Below are positions 52,653 to 62,829 of a stretch of DNA of 64,000 bases, one piece after another (the stretch's first letter is position 1; each line of letters begins with the position of its first letter). The notes beneath the pieces were generated by a model. It had not been told where the DNA came from. It did no database searches and worked only from the letters and a program-made list of their open reading frames with translations. A program made the position numbers and the translations under genes. Location of the stretch: positions 6,870-70,869 of the forward strand of contig JALHQW010000018.1 of the NCBI GenBank assembly GCA_022841745.1, read 5' to 3'. This DNA comes from Saprospiraceae bacterium (GTDB lineage Bacteria > Bacteroidota > Bacteroidia > Chitinophagales > Saprospiraceae).

Positions 52653-53699
52653 ATGCAATTTGCCAAAGGAACTAAAGTAAAATTCAAGCACACAGACGAT
52701 GTAGGTGAAGTAAGGGGCCAATTGGAAGGTGGCATGGTCAATGTTTACCTATCAAAACATGACATGGAAATCCCAGCTTGGCCAGAAGACCTGGTACGTG
52801 CCGATGATCCCCAGAAATACCCAGTAAAGGCGAAGGTGATTGAGGGCAAAAAACAAGCAGTGAAGCCTACGCCGCCGCCTATTTCCCTTGAGTCTCAGTA
52901 CACCATCCTCAAGAGTTTGGGCATCCAATTGGCCTTTGACCCGATTGATAGCAAAAGCGAAATACCAGAGAAATATGGGCTTTACCTCCTCAACGATACC
53001 CGCTACGATGTGGTTTTTGAATTGAAATTGCTCCTCAACAGCCGGGGGCCTCAGACTTGGAACGATAAATTGCGGTCAGCCAGCTACCAGCGCCTTGGGG
53101 ATTTCCTATACGATGACCTCAACGAATCCCCAGAATTTGAAATAGATTGCCGATGGCTAACGACTGAGGGGCTTTCTGAACCCAATTTCAAGTCACTGAA
53201 AATCAAGCCTAAAACTTTTTTTGGAAGCCTTAGAACGGCACCTTTCCTCAATCGCCCTGTGCATTGGTACAGGTTGTTCGAAAAGCCGGAACAAACCACG
53301 GAGGATAGCGGCGAAGACCTTTCGACCTATACAAAGCGAAATGCCAAACCAGTGGCAAAGGTTGGCGGTGACGCTAATTATCGCAGCTACCATGTGCCCG
53401 ATACGCACGAACTGGCCCATTTCGTACCTGAGATTGACTTGCATATCGAGAAACTAACCGATAGTTGGCGTAAGCTCACCAATGGCGATATTCTTAAAAT
53501 CCAATTGTCGCATTTTGAGTCATTCCTAGAAAAAGCCCAACGCTTGGGCGTTGAAAGGGTGTTTATCATCCACGGCGTAGGAGAAGGCAAACTAAAAGAT
53601 GCCATTGCTACCCGACTGTTGCAAAATCCACAGGTGGATACTTTCAAAAATGAGTTTCACCCAAGGTATGGCTGGGGAGCAACGGAAGTGATTTTATAG
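52653..53699 (+). CDS. DUF2027/Smr domain protein (MutS2-related C-terminus)
   Basis: 348 residues. N-terminal KOW/SH3-like part (about 1-50, MQFAKGTKVKFKHTDDVGEV), a Pro/Lys linker, a central beta-rich DUF2027-like domain (about 75-205) and a C-terminal Smr domain (about 255-348; EIDLHIEKLTDSW, VFIIHGVGEGKLKDAI). Smr domains of this type have nuclease activity or bind nucleic acid in MutS2. The Bacteroidota family is conserved but its role is unknown. ATG 52653 follows a promoter element at the right distance. Confidence 0.85.
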   Translation: MQFAKGTKVKFKHTDDVGEVRGQLEGGMVNVYLSKHDMEIPAWPEDLVRADDPQKYPVKAKVIEGKKQAVKPTPPPISLESQYTILKSLGIQLAFDPIDSKSEIPEKYGLYLLNDTRYDVVFELKLLLNSRGPQTWNDKLRSASYQRLGDFLYDDLNESPEFEIDCRWLTTEGLSEPNFKSLKIKPKTFFGSLRTAPFLNRPVHWYRLFEKPEQTTEDSGEDLSTYTKRNAKPVAKVGGDANYRSYHVPDTHELAHFVPEIDLHIEKLTDSWRKLTNGDILKIQLSHFESFLEKAQRLGVERVFIIHGVGEGKLKDAIATRLLQNPQVDTFKNEFHPRYGWGATEVIL

Positions 53700-53760
53700 T
53701 AAGCTGACGGCCAGCGAAGCAAAAATCACGAATCATTCTTGCACAACTGTTGACAATCAC

Positions 53761-56700
53761 ATGAAATCGCTTTTATCTTCATTTCGACTCATCTTTTTTA
53801 TTGCCATCATTTGGCTGTGCTCCGCAATGTCAGTTTTTGCTCAGCTGATGGAGGTTTCGGACGCCACCACGGCACCCATTACACCGGAAAACCTCATTAC
53901 CAATTTTTTCCTGGGCGATGGCGTGGAGGTGATTGACGTCAGTTTTGATGGGAGCCCTATCTCCGTGGGTTATTTTAAGAATGGGCAAAATGCGGTTGGC
54001 ATAGACAGGGGCATCGTGTTGACATCAGGCCGGGCCACTTCCAACAACTGTGGTGTGCCAGAACAAGGGGGAGTGGATTGTACAGGGAATGATTTTACCT
54101 CGGCTGAGAACAGCAGTTCTGCAATTGACGCTGATTTGAGCAATATCGCCGCCGGAGGCTTAGACGTGTTCGATGTGGCAAAATATACCATTACCTTTAT
54201 TCCAACCTCCGATACGCTTCGTTTCAAATATGTATTTGCTTCTGAGGAATATCCAGAGTACGGATGCAGTCCCTTCAACGATGTCTTTGGCTTTTTCATC
54301 AGCGGGCCTGGCATCAGTGGGCCATATCAGAACAACGCCCAAAATATTGCATTGATACCCAATACCACATTGCCAGTATCCATCAACAACATCCATCCCC
54401 AAAACCCAAATACCCCTTCTTGTACGCCCTTGAATGCCCAATATTACAACCCGAACAATGGCAACAACCAACCGACCTATGATGGTTATCTCGATGTCTT
54501 TGTCGCCGAAGTTATTGTGATTCCCTGTCAAACCTATGTGATAAAATTGGCCATATCTGACGTAGGCGACCCAGCGTATGATTCTGGCGTCTTCCTCGAA
54601 GCAAAATCCTTTGGTACCGGCTCACTTAAGGTTGAAACAGCTACAGTCAGCTTGGATGGAGCTATTACTGAAGGTTGTGCAAACGGAAGTATCACTTTTT
54701 CAAGCCCTCGCCCAGTGGCCGACGACTTTGTCCTTGACTACACGATCATTGGCACAGCACAAAACGGCGTGGACTACCAAGTCGTCCCAACCAACCTGTT
54801 CATCCCTGCTGGGGACAGCAGCATCACCATTGACATAGTTGGGATAGCGGATGGGCTTACAGAACCTATTGAAAGTATTGGCATTGACATTCAGCGGGAC
54901 ATTTGCAACCGGGATACTTTTTGGATGTATATCCGTGACAATGGCATTTTGCCACCCGACCTCGGTCTCGACCAAACGGTCTGTTCGGGCGAACCCGTTT
55001 CCTTGGATGCCACCCTGCCCATCCCATTGCCCGACCCTCCGAGCTTTACAGCCACACAGGACGTGGCCATTGCGAACGGTACGCCTGCCTATTCTTCGGT
55101 GCAGGTAGTGGGAGTCCAACCCTTTACACTTAGCCCTGGGGTAATCCAGTCAGTTTGTGTGAACATTGATCATAATTGGGTGGACGACCTCGACCTTTAC
55201 CTCATTTCACCAGGTGGACAATTCATGGAGCTTTCGTCCGACAACGGTTCCAATTGCGATGATTATACCAGTGTTTGCTTCACGCCAAACAACATCAACA
55301 ATATCGGTGCAGGGTTTCCATGGCCTGTATGCACTTCGGGTGGCCAGCCACCTTTTGCCAATGGCACATTCGCCCCAGAGGGTGTCTGGTCAGATCTTTG
55401 GGACGGCGAACACCCCACCAATGGCCAGTGGCAATTGCTCGCCATAGATGACCAAATAGGGTTTAGCGGAACCATCCTTGACTGGACCATCACCTTTGAG
55501 CCGCTGTATCAAGTCTATTACGCTTGGACACCTACCGATGGCTTGTCCTGCACGGATTGCCCAAACCCCATTGCGACGCCAACCCAAACGACTCAATACG
55601 TCGTTACAGCTTCTGACAATTACGGCTGCGAAGTAAGAGATTCCATCGCCATCGCCATTAACCCTACACCAGACGCCCCAACCATCAGTTGCACGGAAGT
55701 GACCACTAACAGCATTACCTTCAGTTGGGATGCGGTGGGCGGCCCAGATGGGTACATGGTAAGCATAAACGGTGGTACCCCTTTCCAAACAAACAGCACT
55801 AATTACATGGCGACTGGCCTAGGGCTGGACTCCGCAGTGACAATAGTTGTATATGCATTAAATGCGCTTTGCAATGGGCCCATAGGCACAGCCATTTGCG
55901 CTACCCCACCCTGCCAAGCGCCGAGCTTGTCTATCATTAACATCACCAATATTACCTGCAACGGTGGGACAGGTGCCATCGAATTGCAGGCCACTGGCGG
56001 GTTTGGCGGCTATACCTATTTCTTGGGGAATCTCAACAACACCTCAGGGGTCTTTTTGAACATTCCGGCAGGCACCTATACATTTTCAGTGGTAGATGGG
56101 CAAAACTGCCCTAACAGCATTACAGTCAGTTTCAGTGCTCCGCCCTTGATGCAGACCATGCCGCAAGTGGCAGCGGGTATTAGTTGTTTCGGCTTATCGG
56201 ATGCGACCTTGTCAGCTCCAACAACCGGTGGCACTGCACCTTATAGTTTTGAATGGAGCAATGGGCAGACAGACTCCATTGCTGTGAACATTGGCATCGG
56301 ACAGCAAATCGTAACGGTAACGGACGACAACGGCTGCACCGTGGCTGGAACTGTTACCGTGACCCAACCCTCACCGTTGACCACCAATGCCAACGCCCAG
56401 CCTGCCACCTGCAACGGCACACCGACTGGAGCGGTACAGGTCGTCGCAGCCGGAGGCACCTCCCCTTACGGTTACCTATGGGATGCCGCTGCGGGCAATG
56501 CGTCCACGGCATTGGTCAATGACCTTGCTGCAGGCACTTATTCTGTTACTGTGACAGATGACAATGGTTGTACGGCCATTACTTCGGCTACCATTGGCGA
56601 ACCAACCGCCGTCACGTTGGCCATCATCAACACGACCAATCCTGAATGCAATGGAACACCCACTGGCTCCATTACCGCTTCAGGAAGTGGTGGCACAGGT

Positions 56701-58317
56701 ACGCTCAATTATACCTGGAGCAACAACAGCACAGCTGCCACAGCCAGCAACCTCGTGGCGGGTAGCTATAGCGTTACTGTTTCAGATGCCAATGGTTGCT
56801 CTGCAATGCAATCCGCTACGTTAACTGACCCGCCAGCCCTTGTCGTGGAATTGTCTGTTACTGATGTGACCTGTTTCGGGGGGGATGATGGAAGCATCTT
56901 CTCCACAATCGTCGGCGGCGGGCCGCCTTTTGAATTTTTTTGGAGTAACAGTGCAACCAGCGATGTTATAATCAATATTCCAGCAGGCAATTATTGTGTT
57001 ACTGTCAACGATGGAAATGGATGCACCAGCACTGCCTGTGAAACAGTCGAGCAACCCACTGAACTACAATTAATGACTGACCCCACCAATATTGGCTGCC
57101 TTGGCACCACCGGCTCCATTGACCTCAGCGTCATCGGGGGCATACCTCCCTACCAATACAGTTGGGACAATGGCGAGACCACCGAAGATATTGCCGACCT
57201 TTCGACGGGTGGCTATACTGTGACGGTCAGTGATGCGAACAATTGCAGTCGGGTGGCCACTGCCTTCATCCAACAGAATGATTTGGCAAACCTGGTGCTG
57301 ACGCAAACGGGTGTGAGCTGCGAAGGGGGCAATGATGGGAGCATTCAGGCAACGGCATCCGGCGGGTCTGGGGGCTTCGTTTTTGATTGGTCTGGGCCGA
57401 ATGGCTACGATGAAACGACTGCCAATCCCACGAACTTGTTTGCCGGAATTTACTACGTTACAGCTACGGACGCCATTGGCTGCGCCATCACTGACTCGAT
57501 TGAAGTTACCGAAGAAAATGTGCTCGACGCCGACCTTCAGCTCCAATACGTTTCTTGTTTCGGCGAAATGGACGGGCGAATAATCGTCACCCCCTTTGGC
57601 GGCCAGCCACCCTATTTGATTAGTTTTGACAGTGCTGCCTTTGCCAGCAATACAACCTTCTATAACCTTGACTTTGGCCTTTATGACCTCACCGTCAGGG
57701 ATGCCAATGGCTGCGAGTGGACACAGGAGCAGATTTTCATAGGTGAGCCAAAGGAACTTCGCCTAAACCTCGGCCCTGATACCATTCTGCCTTATGGCAC
57801 AACGTTGGAGCTGGCGCCAAACGTGGTCAACTTGAACGACCCTGATCTTGCCAATTTCCTTTGGGAATCCAATAATTCGCTCATGCCACCGCTGGATTCC
57901 AGCGCTCAAGTTGGAGAGTTTATCGTGACAGGGCAATCCGCCGTCACCCTCACCGTAGTGGATAAGAATGGGTGTACGGTAAGCGATCTCATCAATATTT
58001 TCGTTCGCTCAAACAAGACTGTTGTGGTGCCAACTGGCTTTGCTCCTGGTACGGGTGGCAATCCCCTCAACGATTTATTGCATGTACACGGCAGCAGCGA
58101 TTTGGTAAAGGCCATCAAAATTTTCCGAATCTTCGATCGCTGGGGCGAATTGCTCTTCGAGGCCGCCGACTTTCCCATCAATGACAACAATACAGGTTGG
58201 AACGGTGAATTCAAGGGCCAGGAAATGCCTGCTGGCGTTTATGCCTGGTACCTAGAAGTAGAGTTTGTGGATGGACAGTTTGAGAAGTATAAAGGGGAAA
58301 CGACGTTGATTCGATAA
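53761..58317 (+). CDS. Giant T9SS type-B surface protein (choice-of-anchor L, P-domain, SprB repeats)
   Basis: 1518 residues. Signal peptide (LIFFIAIIWLCSAMSVFAQ, about 10-28); choice-of-anchor L-like domain (30-285; RFKYVFASEEYPEYGC, NDVFGFFISGPG); a Calx-beta-like segment (290-380); a proprotein-convertase P-domain (about 415-580; VNIDHNWVDDLDLYLISPGG, GTILDWTITFEP); fibronectin-like piece (640-710); about eight SprB-type repeats (720-1370); and a gliding-motility-type (CHU_C) type-B sorting domain (VVVPTGFAPG, FRIFDRWGELLFEA, GWNGEFKGQEMPAGVY). It should be exported by T9SS and attached to the surface as an adhesin, possibly for gliding or attachment. Single-gene unit. Confidence 0.9.
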   Translation: MKSLLSSFRLIFFIAIIWLCSAMSVFAQLMEVSDATTAPITPENLITNFFLGDGVEVIDVSFDGSPISVGYFKNGQNAVGIDRGIVLTSGRATSNNCGVPEQGGVDCTGNDFTSAENSSSAIDADLSNIAAGGLDVFDVAKYTITFIPTSDTLRFKYVFASEEYPEYGCSPFNDVFGFFISGPGISGPYQNNAQNIALIPNTTLPVSINNIHPQNPNTPSCTPLNAQYYNPNNGNNQPTYDGYLDVFVAEVIVIPCQTYVIKLAISDVGDPAYDSGVFLEAKSFGTGSLKVETATVSLDGAITEGCANGSITFSSPRPVADDFVLDYTIIGTAQNGVDYQVVPTNLFIPAGDSSITIDIVGIADGLTEPIESIGIDIQRDICNRDTFWMYIRDNGILPPDLGLDQTVCSGEPVSLDATLPIPLPDPPSFTATQDVAIANGTPAYSSVQVVGVQPFTLSPGVIQSVCVNIDHNWVDDLDLYLISPGGQFMELSSDNGSNCDDYTSVCFTPNNINNIGAGFPWPVCTSGGQPPFANGTFAPEGVWSDLWDGEHPTNGQWQLLAIDDQIGFSGTILDWTITFEPLYQVYYAWTPTDGLSCTDCPNPIATPTQTTQYVVTASDNYGCEVRDSIAIAINPTPDAPTISCTEVTTNSITFSWDAVGGPDGYMVSINGGTPFQTNSTNYMATGLGLDSAVTIVVYALNALCNGPIGTAICATPPCQAPSLSIINITNITCNGGTGAIELQATGGFGGYTYFLGNLNNTSGVFLNIPAGTYTFSVVDGQNCPNSITVSFSAPPLMQTMPQVAAGISCFGLSDATLSAPTTGGTAPYSFEWSNGQTDSIAVNIGIGQQIVTVTDDNGCTVAGTVTVTQPSPLTTNANAQPATCNGTPTGAVQVVAAGGTSPYGYLWDAAAGNASTALVNDLAAGTYSVTVTDDNGCTAITSATIGEPTAVTLAIINTTNPECNGTPTGSITASGSGGTGTLNYTWSNNSTAATASNLVAGSYSVTVSDANGCSAMQSATLTDPPALVVELSVTDVTCFGGDDGSIFSTIVGGGPPFEFFWSNSATSDVIINIPAGNYCVTVNDGNGCTSTACETVEQPTELQLMTDPTNIGCLGTTGSIDLSVIGGIPPYQYSWDNGETTEDIADLSTGGYTVTVSDANNCSRVATAFIQQNDLANLVLTQTGVSCEGGNDGSIQATASGGSGGFVFDWSGPNGYDETTANPTNLFAGIYYVTATDAIGCAITDSIEVTEENVLDADLQLQYVSCFGEMDGRIIVTPFGGQPPYLISFDSAAFASNTTFYNLDFGLYDLTVRDANGCEWTQEQIFIGEPKELRLNLGPDTILPYGTTLELAPNVVNLNDPDLANFLWESNNSLMPPLDSSAQVGEFIVTGQSAVTLTVVDKNGCTVSDLINIFVRSNKTVVVPTGFAPGTGGNPLNDLLHVHGSSDLVKAIKIFRIFDRWGELLFEAADFPINDNNTGWNGEFKGQEMPAGVYAWYLEVEFVDGQFEKYKGETTLIR

Positions 58318-58331
58318 ACAGCTTCACCTAT

Positions 58332-58490
58332 GTGCTCAACCTGAAAAACGGAATCAACAGGCGGGTATTTATCAGCTCCATCAGTATGCTGGCGGCAGGC
58401 AGCCTGCTCGCTGCTCCCATTAAAACCTTTGGGCTTAGTCGCCGAAAGCTACGGGTTTGCCTAGTTGGCACACGGGCAAAACGGTTATAA
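58332..58490 (+). pseudogene. Truncated Tat-signal N-terminus of a Gfo/Idh/MocA-like oxidoreductase
   Basis: A short plus-strand frame (GTG 58332 to TAA 58488-58490) reads NRRVFISSISMLAAGSLLAA, then PIKTFGLSRRKLRVCLVGT. The first part is a twin-arginine signal peptide and the second looks like the first strand of a Rossmann fold, as in secreted Gfo/Idh/MocA-type oxidoreductases. The frame stops about 10 residues into the enzyme. It lies in the 194-base gap between the adhesin and the desaturase and is probably the remnant of a deleted gene. Confidence 0.5.
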
Positions 58491-58511
58491 GAACAGCCCA
58501 ATTGATGGGAT

Positions 58512-59648
58512 TTAGGCAACCTCTACGGCCTTAGAATTAGACGGCACAAGGACAACCATAGCTGGATCCATGTTCCCCAACTCCTTCAAACGGCGCACGT
58601 GGGAGACCAAAGCGCCCATAAAAGTCAGCTTCATATTGTAGTTATACCCAAACTCCAATGCTGTGCGCTCCACAATCGGGGCGATTTTCGGATAATGGAT
58701 ATGGCTGACGTGCGGGAACAAATGGTGCTCAATCTGGAAGTTCAGTCCACCCACGTACCAGTTCAGCAAGTGCTGGTTCCTGGCAAAATTGGCAGTGGTC
58801 TGAAGTTCATGGACCATCCAATCGTTTTCAATCAGGCCATTGGAAAGCTCCAAGGGCTGCTCGGCACCTTCAACTACGTGGGCGAGTTGGAAAATGGTGG
58901 CAAGGATGACCCCAGTTACCCAATGCATGATGAAAAAGCCCGCCAAGATTTGCCAAATATTGAAGTTGGTAAGCATCAACGGCAGTCCAATCATGGCCAA
59001 TAGGTAAATCGCTTTGAAACTGACCAATTTTACCCACTCCATCCCTGGGCTGCGTCGCTGAGCTTTAGTGATGCCCGCTTTGTTGTACTCGCTCAATTGC
59101 GAGAAGTCCCTAACCAATTTGGAAATGGACATAAGGCCATACAGCGGGAAAGCATACCAATGCTGGTAGCGGTGCATTTTCTTAAGTGGTGCATGTTCCG
59201 AAAGGCGGAGCGGCCCACGGGGGCCAATATCGCCATCCAAGCCTTCAATATTGGTGTAGGTATGGTGCATGACATTGTGCTGCACAAACCAAACAAATAC
59301 ATGGCTTCCAAGCAGGTACATACTCGATCCCATCAAGGTGTTTTCCCAAGCCTGACGTGAATAGGAACCGTGGATGGCATCATGCATGACTCCCATGCCA
59401 ACACCAGCCGTACCGATGCCCATGATAATAAACAACAGCATGGCAAACCAGGCACTCATGGGCAATGTAAGGATCAATACAAACGGTGCGATGTACATGG
59501 CAAGCATTGAAAATGCCTTGAGCCGCAATGTCCAATCACCTTTGGGCGAAATACCTGTCTCACGAAAATACTGGTCAACATTCTTGCGTACAGCAGTTGC
59601 AAATTGGGTTTGGTTGTCGTCGGGGCTTTTGAATTTTATATTCCTCAT
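58512..59648 (-). CDS. Membrane fatty acid desaturase (acyl-CoA/acyl-lipid type)
   Basis: Di-iron membrane enzyme that introduces a double bond in fatty acyl chains. 378 residues with the three histidine boxes HDAIHGSY, HNVMHHTY and QIEHHLFPHVSHIHY, plus about four membrane helices (45-65, 68-90, 210-230, 235-260). The QxxHH third box is typical of front-end/delta desaturases. No fused cytochrome b5 domain. ATG 59648 (MRNIKFKSPDDN) is preferred to an upstream start with no family similarity. Confidence 0.92.
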   Translation of the reverse strand: MRNIKFKSPDDNQTQFATAVRKNVDQYFRETGISPKGDWTLRLKAFSMLAMYIAPFVLILTLPMSAWFAMLLFIIMGIGTAGVGMGVMHDAIHGSYSRQAWENTLMGSSMYLLGSHVFVWFVQHNVMHHTYTNIEGLDGDIGPRGPLRLSEHAPLKKMHRYQHWYAFPLYGLMSISKLVRDFSQLSEYNKAGITKAQRRSPGMEWVKLVSFKAIYLLAMIGLPLMLTNFNIWQILAGFFIMHWVTGVILATIFQLAHVVEGAEQPLELSNGLIENDWMVHELQTTANFARNQHLLNWYVGGLNFQIEHHLFPHVSHIHYPKIAPIVERTALEFGYNYNMKLTFMGALVSHVRRLKELGNMDPAMVVLVPSNSKAVEVA

Positions 59649-59987
59649 GCAAATGGATTCATTGATAAAAATTGCAAACCTGGGCAAGGTAAGGCGGCTG
59701 TTCATTTTTTGCCCCATAACTCAAAAAAATGCTGGGTTTTATGCAAAAAAAGAACAACAAACACAGGGAATCCCAACTTTTCGGGTTGTGCAATCCTTGA
59801 GGATTTGCAAGCGTACAGGCGAATCAAGTCGTTTCGGCGGGTGAGAGGAAGGAAAGGAAAACCTGTCCACTAAAATTCTTGCCTAAGTTTCAAATAACTA
59901 TCCTAGCTATTTCACTATTAAACAATGAAGTTGAAAATAGGTTGACGAGGTTGACAATGCTCACCAAGTATAGTTAACTCCTGAGCA
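59649..59987. other. Intergenic region upstream of the desaturase
   Basis: About 340 bases with no convincing ORF. I see no clear TAnnTTTG for the desaturase and no repeat of note. Confidence 0.5.
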
Positions 59988-60021
59988 GAAAAAAGGCCAT
60001 TGGCTGATTGCCAATGGCCTT
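59988..60021 (-). terminator. Terminator after the prohibitin-like gene
   Basis: On the minus strand AAGGCCATTGG and CCAATGGCCTT pair over 11 bp and are followed by TTTTTT. Confidence 0.85.
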
Positions 60022-60050
60022 GAAATTCCATGCTTGTGAATGACACGTTA

Positions 60051-60881
60051 TTAATTTTTAACCTTGACACCAGTATGGGTTTGGGGGCCTTCTGTCATTT
60101 CGGGGTTCATCAGCAGTGGGGTTCCGCTATTGTCGGTGATAATGACCTTAGCGTTGGGCGACTTGGCCAATTCCAAGAACGCCTCGAGCGCCTTGAACTG
60201 CAGGATGGGCTGGCTGAGACCCTCCGCTATGATGACTTGGGCGTCCCTTACCCCGGCCGCTTGGATGCGCTTGCGCTCAGCCTCCTGCCGCTCTTGTTGC
60301 AGCACGAACTCCATTCGAAGTGCGTTCTGTTCGGATTCCAGCTTTTCTTCGATGGCCTTGCTCAAGCTTGGCGGCAGCTTGATGCTCTTGAGCAGCACGG
60401 CCTCAATTTCGATACCATTGCCTTTGAGCAGGGTCATCATTTGGTCACGGATGGCGGCTTCGATTTGTGCCCGCTCGCCCGTGTGCATGTCCTTGGCAAA
60501 GAAGCGGGAACTCACATCTGCAACCGCAGAGCGGAACACTGGTACGATGATATTGGCCTCATAGTCACGTCCGATATTGCGCAGGATGTCGGGGGTCTTG
60601 CGAGCTTGCAGGTTGTACAAAATGGAGACTTCAGCACCAATGTTAAGTCCCTCCTTTGAAGGGATAGTAAGGCCGACCTCCAAGTTTTCGGTTTGCGTAG
60701 ATACCTTCACAATGGTACTGGTGAAGGGGTTGTACATTTTAAGGCCACTGTCGAAAGGCTTGTCCTTGTAAGTGCCGAAAGTGCGTTTTACCCCAACCTC
60801 GCCTTCACGGATGACAGCGCAACTGGGCAAAACAAATACGATGATGGCCGCTAAGGCCAAAAACTGCATGACCTTTTTCAT
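60051..60881 (-). CDS. Prohibitin/SPFH family lipoprotein
   Basis: 276 residues. N-terminus MKKVMQFLALAAIIVFVLPS with lipobox LPSC at Cys21; SPFH domain (about 22-205; REGEVGVKRTFGTYKDKPF, GLTIPSKEGLNIGAEVSILY) and a C-terminal coiled coil (ALRMEFVLQQERQEAERKRI). SPFH proteins form membrane ring assemblies or organise microdomains. The Cys-based lipid anchor in place of a plain membrane helix is seen in Bacteroidota members. Stand-alone gene with strong terminator. Confidence 0.88.
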   Translation of the reverse strand: MKKVMQFLALAAIIVFVLPSCAVIREGEVGVKRTFGTYKDKPFDSGLKMYNPFTSTIVKVSTQTENLEVGLTIPSKEGLNIGAEVSILYNLQARKTPDILRNIGRDYEANIIVPVFRSAVADVSSRFFAKDMHTGERAQIEAAIRDQMMTLLKGNGIEIEAVLLKSIKLPPSLSKAIEEKLESEQNALRMEFVLQQERQEAERKRIQAAGVRDAQVIIAEGLSQPILQFKALEAFLELAKSPNAKVIITDNSGTPLLMNPEMTEGPQTHTGVKVKN

Positions 60882-61036
60882 AATTGAAAAAAATTGGTTA
60901 GAAAATCGAGTTGATATTTAGGCAGTGTATTCAACCAGCGACCTTGTTTAGGTTATCGCTTTTTGAAATACGCTAAATAAACAGGGCTTCAAATGCTGGG
61001 TTATTATGAAGCGATTAGAAAAAAGTTAGAAAAGGA

Positions 61037-62425
61037 TTAAAACAAAATCTGCCCCAGCAACCATTCCTTCTCCGTCAGCACCTCTTCCTTTTCCATCTCA
61101 CTTTTCAGTGCTTCCACTTCCTTTCTGCTGTTCCAATTGATGTTCAACAACTTGTCGGCATAGCGCACGATATTCAGGTAGTTAGTGCGGTGGTAGCCGA
61201 TTACCCGCTTTCTGTGGATATAGTTGCGCATGGCGTCGAGGTGCGATTGCAGTAGGTCGTATTCGCCGAGTTCGTACCAAGTCTTGAGCAGGAGGGTCTT
61301 GGCGGCGAGGTTGAGCAAAGGGTCACGGTAGTTGGCTTTTTGGAGGAGTTCAAGCACGGCGTCGTAACGTTGGCGGGCAAATTCAAGCCGGGCAAGGTTG
61401 AAGCTGAACGAGGTCTCACGGTAGCTGCGTTCCAGCAAACTTTTGTACTCGTGGATGAAAAAACTGACCCAATCCAAGTCGCCAGAGCGAAGGCCGGCAC
61501 CCACGATATTGTGGTAGGTGAACCGACTAAGTTCCCCATTAATGATGAAGTGGCCTGCTGCGAGGCCCATTTTATAAAGGTCGAGCAATTCCCTCAAGTA
61601 GCTGCCCTGGCCGTCGTTCAATCGCCGGATACAATAATTGATGGCGAAAGTGTTCAACTCCCTTATTTCTTCCACCGAAAACAACTGGCTTACCTGCAAA
61701 AGCGACAGTTTGAACCTTTGAAAATGCGCCTCCTCTTCTGGATGCTTCAGCAAACGGTAGCAGTGCAAAAAAACGGCAACCGAAGGCTCCGAGGCCCAGC
61801 GTTCGGATTCGGCGAGTGCCACCACCTCGTTCGCCATAAAGTCCTGTGCACCTGCTTGATAGACGCTTTGCTGCGCAAGCGAAAAGCAAATCATGCGCAA
61901 GCGGCTGCTGAGGTAGAACAGGTCTATGAAACTCGCCAAGTCCTTTAATGGCAGCTCTACGGCGGGGTTTTGAGCAATGGCCGTATGGTATTTCTCCCAA
62001 GTTAAATGATAGTTGGTGTAGTAGAAATGTGCATCACGAAGCGGCTGTTCGTTAATGGCTTTTTCGAGTGCGTATTGGGTGCGTTCGAAGGCAGCCGTCA
62101 TGCCCCTTTTGCGGTAGGCAACAGCCAAGTGAAGGTGATTCGTGAGGTCATTGGACATGGCTTCCTTCAGGGAAAGGTATTGCTCCAGGAGTCGGTGCAA
62201 ATAGCTCATGAGCAGCCGCAGCTTTTGGTCGTCATAAGCTTGGCCATGGTACAGGTACTGCCACAAATCCTGTTTGGTAGCAGTTTTTTGCTCTGCAAAG
62301 CAGTCGAACAACTGCGCCAAATCATGCCTCGTGTTGAAGAATGGTGAAGAGAGAAACTTCCGAACCTCCCTTACCTCAATTTTGGAGAAGGAATTTGCCA
62401 ATAATTGCACTTGACTAGTTTGCAT
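61037..62425 (-). CDS. Conserved hypothetical alpha-helical repeat protein
   Basis: 462 residues, no signal peptide, almost entirely helical with TPR-like periodicity (LRLLMSYLHRLLEQYLSLKE, LARLEFARQRYDAVLELLQK, TLLLKTWYELGEYDLLQSHL). I do not recognise a named domain; it looks like a scaffold or protein-interaction solenoid. It stands alone between the prohibitin-like gene and a secreted protein. No promoter element was found close to the ATG. Confidence 0.65.
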   Translation of the reverse strand: MQTSQVQLLANSFSKIEVREVRKFLSSPFFNTRHDLAQLFDCFAEQKTATKQDLWQYLYHGQAYDDQKLRLLMSYLHRLLEQYLSLKEAMSNDLTNHLHLAVAYRKRGMTAAFERTQYALEKAINEQPLRDAHFYYTNYHLTWEKYHTAIAQNPAVELPLKDLASFIDLFYLSSRLRMICFSLAQQSVYQAGAQDFMANEVVALAESERWASEPSVAVFLHCYRLLKHPEEEAHFQRFKLSLLQVSQLFSVEEIRELNTFAINYCIRRLNDGQGSYLRELLDLYKMGLAAGHFIINGELSRFTYHNIVGAGLRSGDLDWVSFFIHEYKSLLERSYRETSFSFNLARLEFARQRYDAVLELLQKANYRDPLLNLAAKTLLLKTWYELGEYDLLQSHLDAMRNYIHRKRVIGYHRTNYLNIVRYADKLLNINWNSRKEVEALKSEMEKEEVLTEKEWLLGQILF

Positions 62426-62829
62426 GTTGTTGGTTGAGTTAACGATTGATCCTGTTTATTTTAAGCTTACCATCATCCAAGGATGAATAATGACCTTTGA
62501 TTTTCTCTTCAAAACCATTGAACTTTATTATCCAATTTTATACAAAACATCTCGGCAAGCTTTTCTACAAAATTATTGAAACAAGTTGATTTTAATGGGC
62601 TCAAACCAAAATTAGCAATTTATCACTCTACAAATCCTTTTTTTTGATTTTGTCTTGAAAAATGGTTCGGAACATTTTTGCACCGTGAAAAGAATGTACT
62701 GGAAACAATTGCTCAGTTTTAAGTCATTCCTCCGCTTTTACAGACCGGTTATTATCCCACTGAAGGGCATTGGCCTAAATCCTCCCACACAGGAATTTGC
62801 CCGAGGCCCGACTAAAAAATGAACGTATT
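62426..62829. other. AT-rich gap with a possible 42-codon leader ORF
   Basis: The gap holds one small plus-strand ORF, ATG 62694 to TGA 62822, coding MYWKQLLSFKSFLRFYRPVI and 22 more basic residues. It ends 7 bases before the ATG of the next gene. CATTTTTG just upstream is one base off TAnnTTTG. It may be a leader peptide or chance. A TAnnTTTG on the minus strand (62568-62575) might serve the helical-repeat gene from afar. Confidence 0.3.
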
